Below, piece by piece: positions 49,589 to 58,243 of a stretch of DNA of 64,000 bases. The stretch is from assembly GCF_902477725.1 (NCBI RefSeq), contig NZ_CABSIF010000007.1, positions 124,001 to 188,000 of the forward strand. The letters run 5' to 3'. The notes beneath the pieces were generated by a model. It was given only the letters and a program-made list of their open reading frames with translations, did not search any database and was not told where the DNA came from. Each line of letters begins with the position of its first letter. Positions within the stretch are counted from its first letter, which is position 1. The stretch comes from an uncultured Desulfovibrio sp. Lineage in GTDB: Bacteria; Desulfobacterota; Desulfovibrionia; Desulfovibrionales; Desulfovibrionaceae. A program made the position numbers and the translations under genes.

Positions 49589-51355
49589 ATGGGCAAAATT
49601 TCTACAATGCAAAAACTTTTTGGTTTGTGTTTGCTGCTCTCACTATTTCCAGTTGCAATTGGTGGATACGCTGTAACAAGTTTGCAAAAACTTACGTTTG
49701 ACTTAAATACACTTTATACTGTTCATATGAAAGGGTTAGATCAAACACGTGCATTAAATATAAAAGTTTTGCGTATTGCACAAGATGAGAAGAATCTAAT
49801 CATCAGCGACGGCGAACAAGAGATAGAAAAGTATTTGCAGATTCTGAATAACGAATACAAAGAGTACGATAGTATTCTACAGGATTTGCCTAAATATTTC
49901 GTTACAACACGTGGCTATGAACTGCTTGCAAGCATTAATGCTGCTGCAAAAGAGTGGCGCGCCGCCCATGATCGGGTGGTTGAACTGGGCAGGAATGTTG
50001 ACCCGGCCGCCAATAAAGAAGCGCAAAAGCTTTCGTCTACCCTTGGCAATGACAAGCAGCGCGTTCTTGCCCAGACAATCCAGACAGTTGTTGACTCCAA
50101 AATCAATACTGCCAAACGTCTTAATGATTCCAGTGCGGCCATGTACAAGCAGGCTTTTTGGATTACAGTGGCAGGCATTGCCATGTCGGTGCTTGTAGGG
50201 CTGTGCGCAGGGTATTTTCTCGCACGGAATATGCTGCGTCAGCTTGGCGACGAGCCAGCATCGCTTTCTGATCTTGCACTTGAGATTGCCGGTGGAAACT
50301 TGAACGCGCAGTTTAATCCCCGCCGATCAGAAATTGGCGTGTTTGGGGCCATGAAGCAGATGGTCGCCACACTGAAGTCAAAGATTGCTGAAGCCGATCA
50401 AAAAAGCCTTGAGGCCAAGGAAGAATCTGATCGAGCACAAAAAGCGACGGTGGAAGCTGAAGAAGCCCGAAAGCAAGCTGAGCGGGCCAAGGCCGAGGGC
50501 ATGCTTCAGGCTGCGCAGCAGCTTGAAGGGGTTGTTCAGGTCGTATCCTCTGCTTCAGCAGAACTTTCCACGCAAATTGAACAATCCAGTCGTGGGGCTG
50601 ATGAACAGTCTAACCGTGTGCGTGAAACCGCAACCGCCATGGAAGAAATGAACGCCACAGTTCTGGAAGTTGCACGCAATGCTCAACAGGCCGCTGACAT
50701 CTCTCATCAGGCACGGCAGCAGGCCCAGGAAGGCTCTAAAATTGTCACTGATGCCGTTAAAAGTATCGAATCTGTTCACTCCCAATCTATTGCCATTAAG
50801 GCAGACATGGACGCTTTGGGTAAGCAGGCAGAAGGCATCGGGCAAATTATGGGTGTGATTGCCGATATTGCTGATCAAACAAACCTGCTGGCTCTGAACG
50901 CCGCCATCGAAGCCGCTCGTGCCGGTGATGCCGGGCGTGGTTTTGCTGTGGTTGCCGATGAAGTGCGCAAGCTTGCTGAAAAGACCATGACCGCTACCCA
51001 AGAGGTAGGGCAGGCCATCACAGGTATTCAGGAAGGTACGCGCAAGAATATCCACAACGTGGAGCTGACTGGTGTGTCCATTGAAGAAGCCGCAAGGCTT
51101 TCAGTCACGTCTGGTGAATCGCTCAAGCAGATTCTGGAATTTGTCAACATGGTCAACGACCAGGTTCAGTCCATTGCAACGGCTAGTGAGCAGCAATCCG
51201 CAGCAAGCGAAGAAATCAATCATTCTGTGGAACAGGTAGCAACCATTTCGTCTGAAACTGCTCAGGCCATGGAGCAGGCCTCCAGGGCTGTGGCTGACCT
51301 TGCGCAGCAGTCCCAAGCATTACAGCGACTTATTGGTCAGATGAAGAAGGGATAA
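49589..51355 (+). CDS. Methyl-accepting chemotaxis protein (2)
   Basis: A 588-residue chemoreceptor with N-terminal helix (STMQKLFGLCLLLSLFPVAI), a periplasmic four-helix-bundle sensor (about 35-190), a second helix (FWITVAGIAMSVLVGLCAGYF), HAMP-like RNMLRQLGDEPASLSDLALEIAGG, a long methylation helix and the tip DIADQTNLLALNAAIEAARAGDAGRGFAVVADEVRK. It is close to identical in its cytoplasmic part to chemoreceptor 3 and the sensor parts are also homologous, so the two arose by duplication. GGAGGGG lies before the chosen ATG; the frame extends 14 codons up. Confidence 0.95.
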   Translation: MGKISTMQKLFGLCLLLSLFPVAIGGYAVTSLQKLTFDLNTLYTVHMKGLDQTRALNIKVLRIAQDEKNLIISDGEQEIEKYLQILNNEYKEYDSILQDLPKYFVTTRGYELLASINAAAKEWRAAHDRVVELGRNVDPAANKEAQKLSSTLGNDKQRVLAQTIQTVVDSKINTAKRLNDSSAAMYKQAFWITVAGIAMSVLVGLCAGYFLARNMLRQLGDEPASLSDLALEIAGGNLNAQFNPRRSEIGVFGAMKQMVATLKSKIAEADQKSLEAKEESDRAQKATVEAEEARKQAERAKAEGMLQAAQQLEGVVQVVSSASAELSTQIEQSSRGADEQSNRVRETATAMEEMNATVLEVARNAQQAADISHQARQQAQEGSKIVTDAVKSIESVHSQSIAIKADMDALGKQAEGIGQIMGVIADIADQTNLLALNAAIEAARAGDAGRGFAVVADEVRKLAEKTMTATQEVGQAITGIQEGTRKNIHNVELTGVSIEEAARLSVTSGESLKQILEFVNMVNDQVQSIATASEQQSAASEEINHSVEQVATISSETAQAMEQASRAVADLAQQSQALQRLIGQMKKG

Positions 51356-51375
51356 CCCTCTCAGCCCGTGTATTC

Positions 51376-51407
51376 AAAAGGCCGCTCAGGAATGGGCGGT
51401 CTTTTTT
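51376..51407 (+). terminator. Terminator after chemoreceptor 2
   Basis: AAGGCCGC (51378-51385) pairs with GCGGTCTT (51396-51403) with G-U, followed by T. The sequence AAGGCCGCTCAG also appears in the terminator of chemoreceptor 3. Confidence 0.85.
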
Positions 51408-51439
51408 GTTTGATGAGCTGTTTCTATTTGGACTTTACG

Positions 51440-52312
51440 TCACCCGAAGAGGCTCAGTTGCTTGAGGGCCTGCTTCTCTTCAAACGTATTCAGGTATTGA
51501 AAAATCTGCGCAGGATCATGCATGATGCCATGCTGCAAGCAGTAATGGCGGAAAAAGTCCATCAGGTATTTGTTGTTTGGACTGCTCAATATGTATTGCG
51601 TGCCGTAGGTGCGAATGTATCTTTCCTTCATTCCAGGAAAGTGCCGATCAAGCTGGCTATAGAAGTATTGTCTGTTTCCCTGGCGAAGCGTCATTCCCAT
51701 GCCAAAGTTGATGATGCCGCGCACCTTGGCCTCTGCGCAGTACTCCAGAATCCCCGCAATATTTTCTTTTGTATCATTGATGAAGGGGAGTATGGGGCAA
51801 AGCCATACCACAGTAGGTATTCCTGCATCGCGCAAGCGGAGCAGAACGTTAAACCGTTCCTTTGTGGCACTTACGTTGGGTTCCAGTTTTTTGCACAACT
51901 CTTCATTGTATGTGGTCAGGGTTATCTGAACAACACATTTGGCCTTATCATGTATTTTTTGAAACAGGTCGATGTCGCGCAATATTCGATCTGACTTTGT
52001 GATCACGGTAAAGCCGAAACCATACTCATATATCAGCGACAAGGCCTTTCTGACATTTCCGATTTCCATTTCTGCCGGAATGTATGGATCCGTCATGGAG
52101 CCTGTGCCAATCATGCACTTTTTGCGTTTGCGCTGAAGGGCGTTATCAAGCAGCTCTATGGCGTTTTCCTTCACTTCTATATCTTCAAATTCATGCTCCA
52201 TGCCATAGCAGGCGCTGCGCGAATCGCAATAGATACATCCATGCGAACATCCGCGATAGATATTCATGCCGTTTTTAGCGGATAAAATTCCCTTTGCTTT
52301 CACAAAATGCAT
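51440..52312 (-). CDS. Radical SAM protein of the SPL/Rv2578c-like group
   Basis: A 290-residue radical SAM protein with MNIYRGCSHGCIYCDSRSAC (CX3CX2C cluster motif), IGTGSMTDPYIPAE, TVITKSDRILRDIDLF and WLCPILPFINDT. These are typical of the spore-photoproduct-lyase-like family of unknown reaction. I place the start at the ATG at 52312 (MHFVKAKGIL), which matches relatives. The frame continues to 52516, overlapping the RICIN-like gene, so the long form is unlikely; ATG 52354 is an alternative. The ending EEKQALKQLSLFG is complete. Confidence 0.83.
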   Translation of the reverse strand: MHFVKAKGILSAKNGMNIYRGCSHGCIYCDSRSACYGMEHEFEDIEVKENAIELLDNALQRKRKKCMIGTGSMTDPYIPAEMEIGNVRKALSLIYEYGFGFTVITKSDRILRDIDLFQKIHDKAKCVVQITLTTYNEELCKKLEPNVSATKERFNVLLRLRDAGIPTVVWLCPILPFINDTKENIAGILEYCAEAKVRGIINFGMGMTLRQGNRQYFYSQLDRHFPGMKERYIRTYGTQYILSSPNNKYLMDFFRHYCLQHGIMHDPAQIFQYLNTFEEKQALKQLSLFG

Positions 52313-52463
52313 CTGTTTGTTTCCGTCTGGCTGCTGTGCAACGAGCTGTTTCATCTTGACGAGTCGCGCAGTTCTTAACCATATGCGCCAGCTATCCCAT
52401 CTGTCGGATTCTTCTTCGCTGGTGTGGCAGCCGATCGGCGCAGAGTTCGTCCTTAGGGCTAAT

Positions 52464-53078
52464 CTACTGTCCCGCAGGGCCGTTGCTGAAGGATTTGACA
52501 AGCGTTTTTTTTTCATGGCTGTCGCGGGCCTTTGTGGGCGGGCTTTGTTTGTCCATTGGCGTCAAACGAAAAAGTTGCCCGCGCGAGGTGTTCTCGACAT
52601 GCCCCTGAAAAACCGTGCCCGCGCGTTGCGCATTGCCTTTCAAGTCAAGGGCGAGGCCGGTTTCCTGATTGGTGAGAGTGTAAAATTCTCTCTTTGCAAT
52701 GACCTTCCAGCGCTGATTTTTGCCGCCGTGCCAAGGGAATATGATGATGGGAACGCCATTGTATTTTTTGCTTTCAGATGAATCCAACACCATTGCCCGT
52801 TTGGGCGCAATAATTTTGTAGAAGTCGTTGCCGAGGTGCTCAAAGCGCCATATGCCCGCCTGCTCGTTCTGCCCAAGTGCAACCCGCTCTCTCACTGTCA
52901 TGCCGCTGGAAACTACTGCCAGATTGCTGTCTGCCATCTGAACAAGGTAGTCGCCATCCGCAATTATAGCGGCAAGGGCGGTTTACGGAAAAATAAGGCA
53001 CACGGTCAGCAGTATAATCAGCCTGGAGTATGCGGCAATGCCTGAAGCTTTTTTTATGACTTTCAGCGTGTTCTTCAT
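52464..53078 (-). pseudogene. Secreted RICIN (beta-trefoil)-like protein interrupted by an in-frame TAA in its signal peptide
   Basis: From ATG 53078 (GAGG just upstream) the frame gives a clear signal peptide: KKASGIAAYSR as n-region, LIILLTVCLIFP as hydrophobic core. Codon 32 is TAA (52983-52985), then the same frame continues with TALAA as a cleavage site and ADGDYLVQMADSNLAVVSSG as the mature start. The body (GIWRFEHLGNDFYKII, NQRWKVIAKREFYTL, GLALDLKG, GQLFRLTP) has the repeated Q-x-W pattern of ricin-B/beta-trefoil lectins. A later start at ATG 52937 would give a 157-residue form without export signal. Nonsense mutation is the simplest reading. Confidence 0.75.
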
Positions 53079-53770
53079 GGGGCCTCATTGCTGGGCAAAG
53101 TGCCGTTTGTGTGGCTGCCGTGACAGGGAAGAAGGGCAAGTGGGCAGATCATATAACCAGCATCGGGCCCTGCAAGTATCTGTATGGTATTTAGCCCAGT
53201 TTTAATAAACGGGTCTAGCCATTTGTTGCATCTAGCCACCTAGTTGTGCTGTCTATGCCGATAGCTGCCCAAATACCTTTGGCAATGCCTTGGGTAAACT
53301 GTCTTAACGATTTTGTTCTGATTAAAAAATAATTTATTCTTTATAGCAGGCTGTTGCTGAAAAAAGCTTGTCAATTTTTTCGTGAGGTAGTTTATTCCTG
53401 ACATAATTTTTTATAGTAAATAAGAAAGTATTGTATGATTTAATATTGTAAGAAGTATCTGAATTGTGAAGATGTACAAGTGTTGTATTTGCAAATGGGC
53501 AGCAGCATTTGATTGGAGAATTTTTTTGGATAGCCGATGATTTCATATACGTTATGTTGCTGAAAATTTCGGAGAATAATTAATAAAACTTTTTTATGAA
53601 TTTATTATTTTCAATTTAAATTTAAAAATATATTTTTAGATAAGATATATTTTTAAAAATTCCCCTAAACGTATATTGGTGCTTGCCGAATATATAATAA
53701 TATCGATTTTTGTGGGGGCGGATGAATGATTCACGCTTTATGACGCACGCATAACAAGGAAGGAACGAAC
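53079..53770. other. AT-rich spacer before chemoreceptor 3, with a sigma-28-like promoter
   Basis: About 690 bp with no convincing gene. A 70-codon minus-strand frame (53334-53546) has unbiased composition and no family match. Near the right end lies TAAA-N15-GCCGAATA (53666-53692), a sigma-28-like promoter. Confidence 0.5.
53666..53692 (+). promoter_or_regulatory. Sigma-28 (FliA)-like promoter of chemoreceptor 3
   Basis: TAAA (53666-53669), exactly 15 bp, then GCCGAATA (53685-53692), compared with TAAA-N15-GCCGATAA. Only two bases differ, and it lies 78 bp before the start codon. Confidence 0.7.
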
Positions 53771-55540
53771 ATGTCTAAAATTTCAACTATGCAAAAATTG
53801 TTTGGATTAAGTTTGTTGCTTTCACTGTTTACGGTTGGTGTAGGAGGCTTTAGCGTAAATGAGTTAGGTAATATATCTGATGATGTGGATGAGCTGTATT
53901 CAGTTCACATGCGGGGGCTTGATCTTGCCAGAGCCATAAACATCACTGTGCTGCGCATTGTACGTAGCGAAAAAAATCTCATCATAAGCACAACGGATGA
54001 AGAAAATAACAAACAGCTCAAATCGCTTGCTGATGAATACATCGTTCTTGATAACTACCTAAAAGAAATACAAACATACTTTGTTTCTGCAGAGGGGCAA
54101 ATGTTCCTTGCAAAGATGTTTGACGTGATCAAAGAATGGCGGGACGTTCACAATAAGACCGTTGAGCTGGGTAAAACCACAGACCCAATCATGAATGCCA
54201 AGGCGCAGTCGGTTTCTTTAACTGCAGGCATGGAAAAGACGCGTAAACTATCAACGACGATTCAGGATGTAGTTGAGACAAAGATTGATTATGCGCGCAA
54301 GGTCAGCCAGCAAAGCAAGGCTGATTTTGTGCTTGCCAGAAATATTACCGTGGGCGGGGTTGTGCTGTCCTTGCTGTTTGGCACCGGACTGGGATATCTG
54401 CTGGCCCGCAATATGCTCCGCCAGCTTGGCGATGAACCCGACTCCCTTTCCAATCTTGCCCTGCGTATTGCTGGCGGCGACCTCAACGCGCAGTTTAATC
54501 CCAACCGAAGTGAAATTGGCGTTTTTGGCGCCATGAAGCAAATGGTTGCAACCCTCAAGGGTAAAATAGCCGAGGCCGATCAAAAGAGCCAGGAAGCCAG
54601 GGAAGAATCTGAACGCGCCCAGCAGGCCACCCTTGAGGCGGAGGATGCACGGAAGCAGGCAGAGCGCGCCAAGGCCGAGGGCATGTTGCAGGCCGCCCGG
54701 CAGCTTGAGGGCGTAGTTGAAATAGTCACCTCTGCATCAGAGGAACTGTCCGCACAGATTGAGCAGTCCAGCCGTGGGGCGGATGAACAGTCGAGCCGTG
54801 TTCGCGAAACAGCCACGGCTATGGAAGAAATGAACGCCACCGTGCTTGAGGTGGCAAAAAATGCGCAGCAGGCGGCGGACGTCTCCAGTCAGGCGCAGAA
54901 GCAGGCTCTTGAAGGCGCAAAAATAGTCAGTGATGCCGTCAAGAGTATAGAATCTGTACATAACCAGTCGCTGTCCATCATGGAAGACATGAACGCTCTG
55001 GGGCAGCAGGCAGAAGGTATCGGCCAGATCATGAGCGTTATCGCCGATATTGCCGACCAGACAAACCTTTTGGCGCTCAATGCCGCCATTGAAGCCGCTC
55101 GCGCCGGTGATGCCGGGCGCGGATTTGCCGTGGTTGCCGATGAAGTGCGCAAGCTTGCTGAAAAAACCATGACCGCGACGCAGGAAGTGGGGCAGGCCAT
55201 CAGAGGCATTCAGGAAGGCACAAAAAAGAATATTGATAATGTGGATAAGTCTGCAGAATCCATTGAAGAAGCCACAAAACTTTCAATCCGTTCCGGTGAA
55301 TCGCTGAAGCAGATTCTGGAAAACGTGCACACGGTCAACGATCAGGTTCAGTCCATAGCCACAGCCAGCGAACAGCAGTCGGCTGCCAGCGAGGAGATCA
55401 ATCATTCGGTGGAGCAGGTTGCCACAATTTCGTCAGAGACCGCGCAGGCCATGGAGCAGGCAGCAAAGGCAGTGGCGGATCTGGCGGAGCAGTCTCAGGT
55501 GCTTCAGGGGCTTATCCGCGACATGAAAAGTCAGGGTTAG
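53771..55540 (+). CDS. Methyl-accepting chemotaxis protein (3)
   Basis: A 589-residue chemoreceptor, tandem paralogue of chemoreceptor 2 (shared N-terminal ISTMQKLFGL and nearly the same HAMP and signalling domain). The periplasmic sensor (about 35-190) has diverged more than the rest, which suggests a changed ligand. The CheA/CheW tip DIADQTNLLALNAAIEAARA is present. AAGGAAGGAA precedes the ATG. It has the best sigma-28 candidate in the window. Confidence 0.95.
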   Translation: MSKISTMQKLFGLSLLLSLFTVGVGGFSVNELGNISDDVDELYSVHMRGLDLARAINITVLRIVRSEKNLIISTTDEENNKQLKSLADEYIVLDNYLKEIQTYFVSAEGQMFLAKMFDVIKEWRDVHNKTVELGKTTDPIMNAKAQSVSLTAGMEKTRKLSTTIQDVVETKIDYARKVSQQSKADFVLARNITVGGVVLSLLFGTGLGYLLARNMLRQLGDEPDSLSNLALRIAGGDLNAQFNPNRSEIGVFGAMKQMVATLKGKIAEADQKSQEAREESERAQQATLEAEDARKQAERAKAEGMLQAARQLEGVVEIVTSASEELSAQIEQSSRGADEQSSRVRETATAMEEMNATVLEVAKNAQQAADVSSQAQKQALEGAKIVSDAVKSIESVHNQSLSIMEDMNALGQQAEGIGQIMSVIADIADQTNLLALNAAIEAARAGDAGRGFAVVADEVRKLAEKTMTATQEVGQAIRGIQEGTKKNIDNVDKSAESIEEATKLSIRSGESLKQILENVHTVNDQVQSIATASEQQSAASEEINHSVEQVATISSETAQAMEQAAKAVADLAEQSQVLQGLIRDMKSQG

Positions 55541-55550
55541 CCAGATACTC

Positions 55551-55587
55551 TGGCAGAAGGCCGCTCAGTTTACGCGGTCTTCTGCCA
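55551..55587. terminator. Bidirectional terminator between chemoreceptor 3 and the potassium channel gene
   Basis: TGGCAGAAGGCCGC (55551-55564) pairs with GCGGTCTTCTGCCA (55574-55587) with minor mismatches around a 9-nt loop. It serves both converging genes. Confidence 0.88.
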
Positions 55588-55606
55588 AAGCAAGGGATAT
55601 GTGGTG

Positions 55607-56638
55607 CTACATCATTTCATTGAGGCCTTGCAGGTGGATTTTTGATCCAGCCACAAGCAGCACATCGCCCGCCTGAACTACCGTGTCAGCCCTGGTTTTT
55701 TGCAAAATAGGGCTATCCTGGCTTTTAATGGCGAGGATAATGACATCATGCGATCTGGTCAGGGCAGCTTCCGCCAGGCTTTTGCCCACAAGGGGCGATG
55801 TGTCCGAAACCAGAAATTCATCGAGCAGCACTTCATCGTTGGTGTTGCTGCGGTGCATGAAGGATTCAACCAGGGGCCGCTGAATGGCCTGGGCGATGGA
55901 TTGGCCGCCGATCATGTGCGGCAGTATGACGCGGTTGGCCCCTGCGGTTTTGAGCTTGCTGATATGGCGGTTATCGCTGGCGCGTGAAACAATGTAGAGA
56001 TCGGGGTTCATGGATCGGGCAGAGAGCACCACGTACACGTTGGCGGGGTCGTTAGACATGGAGGCCACAAGAGCCTTTGCCCTGTCGAGTCCAACACGCA
56101 TCATCACGCTGTCTGATGTTGCATCGCCAAGCACAAGAAAATAGCCAGCGCTCTCGATTTCTTCTGCTTTCTTGTCATCGGTTTCAACCACCACCACGTC
56201 AACGCCGTCTGCGGCCAGTTCCGCAGCCACTACCCGGCCCACCAAACCGTAACCGCACAAAATGCAATGGTCCGAAAGTGCCGCAATTGCCTTGTCCACT
56301 CTGCGCCTCCGCATCATTTGAAAAACGCGCCCTTCTGAAGCCAATTGCACAAAATAACCAATGAGAAGTGCAAAATAGACTACGCCAGAAATAATAACAG
56401 CACTGGTAAGCAGCTTTCCCTGCTCGCTCAGAGGGTGTACTTCACCGAATCCGATCGTTGAAAGGGTAATAAGCACCATGTAAAAACCGTCAGACAGCGG
56501 CCAGCCTTCAATGTATTTATACCCTAGGCTGCCAAGTATAAATATGACAAAGAGGACTGTGCCATTAATCATTAACGGCCAGAATATGCCCATGCGCTGT
56601 CTAATGCGCAATAGTCTTATATAGAGCTTCTTTTTCAA
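55607..56638 (-). CDS. Kch/TrkA-type potassium channel protein
   Basis: A 343-residue membrane protein. Two transmembrane helices flank a pore loop with the filter TIGFGEVHPLS (TM1 VLFVIFILGSLGYKYI, TM2 SAVIISGVVYFALLIGYFV). Then follow a TrkA_N (RCK) domain (HCILCGYGLVGRVVAAEL, VVVVETDDKKAEEI, LVLGDATSD) and a TrkA_C domain (about 260-343). Likely a ligand-gated potassium channel, with NAD(H) or nucleotide binding at GYGLVG. The filter TIGFGE differs from the common TVGYGD but also occurs in this group. It converges on chemoreceptor 3. Confidence 0.9.
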   Translation of the reverse strand: MKKKLYIRLLRIRQRMGIFWPLMINGTVLFVIFILGSLGYKYIEGWPLSDGFYMVLITLSTIGFGEVHPLSEQGKLLTSAVIISGVVYFALLIGYFVQLASEGRVFQMMRRRRVDKAIAALSDHCILCGYGLVGRVVAAELAADGVDVVVVETDDKKAEEIESAGYFLVLGDATSDSVMMRVGLDRAKALVASMSNDPANVYVVLSARSMNPDLYIVSRASDNRHISKLKTAGANRVILPHMIGGQSIAQAIQRPLVESFMHRSNTNDEVLLDEFLVSDTSPLVGKSLAEAALTRSHDVIILAIKSQDSPILQKTRADTVVQAGDVLLVAGSKIHLQGLNEMM

Positions 56639-57630
56639 TCATTGCTCCATGTTGTGGCAGCTAAAAACATCTTGTTGTGAGCTTGTTGCCGTAAGTGCAA
56701 TTACGCCATCGTCGGCAAGCAAGTTTGATTTGCTGGTGTGCTAAGTGATTTACGAGCGAATCCTCCAGAATTCAACAGAATATGAAGCAGATTTGAAATA
56801 TTTTTATCTTTTTGTGCAAAGCGTAAAAAAGGTCTGCAAAACATGGCTGCGGAATGTTGTTTTAAATGATTGCCTGCTGATGCGAAATGTCCTGCAGTGA
56901 GCTCTTTTGTAGTGATTAATAACGCAAAAAAACGAATGATAATTTTTGGCTAATAGATTTAATATACTGATATTTTTTGCTGTTTGCTGAACGGTTGTTA
57001 AGATTTTTTTGAAGGTGTTTTTTTTTGACAAATCGGTTCTCTGTAGAATTAGATAGCTGAATAGTTTGAATTAATATCTAAAGGTTTTGATGTTTGCCAG
57101 TTTGTGAATAAAAAGGATAATTAAATACGATTTTTGCATGTTACATTTTTGTTTTGAATTGTTTTATATTTATTTACGATAATTATTTTGTTAAAAAAAA
57201 TTAAATTGAATTATATCAGTTGAGAGCACCGCGCTCTTAAATGGCTGATTTTTGATGTGATTTTTAGTTTTTATATTATATCTATGTACATTGATGTAGT
57301 TTTGTTTAATTTATTCATTTCTCTGCTTGTCATGAATTGTAAAAATCTGGGAGTTTATTTGTGTTATGGCAATCATTTGGGGCTATTTTTTATTTTTACA
57401 GTAGTAATGTGCGATAAATGGTGGTTGAAGCGCGAGCGCATCCCTAAATATGGATGGGCATATTCTCTAGACACTATTTATCTTGCCCTCCTTACGCTTC
57501 GAGCGCCTCGGTTTGATTGTGGTGTCATTTTTCGTTTATTGGGTTGACACAAATTGCTTTATCGAAATAGTGTTGGTGCTGAATCTTTATAGTTCAAAAG
57601 TTTTTTAACTTAATATATCGCGGAGTGAAG
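56639..57630. other. Long AT-rich spacer upstream of mucR
   Basis: Nearly 1 kb with little coding signal. A 96-codon plus-strand frame (57257-57547) begins as a hydrophobic stretch and ends DKWWLKRERIPKYGWAYSLD and RAPRFDCGV. It might be a decayed relative of the DUF1294 type, where a DK...RIP motif occurs, but this is weak. No ribosome binding site is evident. Otherwise nothing is seen; the base composition suggests non-coding or acquired DNA. Confidence 0.35.
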
Positions 57631-58032
57631 ATGGACGATTTTTTGAAGGGTGCTTTGGAGATTTCCAAGGCTCAGGCTGGCGTCAGGGTTATGAGCGCGG
57701 AAGAAATAACGGCCTTTGTCCAAAAGGTTGCTGGCAGCATCAGGGCTGTTGCCATGGGCGAAGCCACTGGCGAACCCGATTTTGATGGGGCTGTTCTTGA
57801 AGCCAGAAAATCGATCAAGGAAAAGAGCGTTACCTGCCTTGAGTGTGGTAAGAGCTTCAAGATTTTGACTAAACGTCACTTGGCTACACACGGCCTCTCT
57901 ACAGAAGAATATCTTGAAAAGTGGGGCTTTAAAAAGGGTACCCCTCTTGCCTGCAAGGCCTTGCAGCGCGAGCGCCGCAAAAAAATGAACGACATGAAGC
58001 TGTGGGAACGGAGAATGACCGCCAAGAAGTAA
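57631..58032 (+). CDS. MucR/Ros-family zinc-finger transcriptional regulator
   Basis: A 133-residue protein with the MucR signature VTCLECGKSFKILTKRHLATHGLSTEEYLEKWG (C2H2-type zinc finger with CX2C...HX3-4H). MucR/Ros proteins are global repressors or silencers that bind AT-rich DNA. GGAG at 57622-57625 precedes ATG 57631; a GTG two codons earlier is possible. It lies right beside the AT-rich spacer, a plausible self-silencing region. A terminator follows. Confidence 0.9.
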   Translation: MDDFLKGALEISKAQAGVRVMSAEEITAFVQKVAGSIRAVAMGEATGEPDFDGAVLEARKSIKEKSVTCLECGKSFKILTKRHLATHGLSTEEYLEKWGFKKGTPLACKALQRERRKKMNDMKLWERRMTAKK

Positions 58033-58093
58033 TTCTGCGGTCTGTCTGTCAGCAGTCTTGTTTTTGCATTCTCCGCCTTATCGGGCAGGGAAA

Positions 58094-58123
58094 GAAGCGG
58101 CCCACTTGTGGGCCGCTTCTGTT
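58094..58123 (+). terminator. Terminator after mucR
   Basis: GAAGCGGCCCAC (58094-58105) and GTGGGCCGCTTC (58108-58119) form a perfect 12-bp stem with a two-base loop, followed by TGTTT. Confidence 0.88.
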
Positions 58124-58243
58124 TGGGACACCGGTTAGGCTTTTGCGGGCAGTTTTTGCATTTTTTTTGGGTTTGGCGCATAATTACCAAGGCTTGCAGC
58201 ACACCAAACTGCCGGGTAATTCCGGAAAAGGGCAAGGGCTTTC

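Noticed and set aside
49052..49590. Attachment-site duplication of the tRNA-Pro 3' end
   Set aside because: No second copy of the tRNA 3' sequence is visible in the adjoining AT-rich DNA, and no integrase is encoded.
53334..53546. 70-codon minus-strand frame before chemoreceptor 3
   Set aside because: No ribosome site, no similarity, and random-looking composition.
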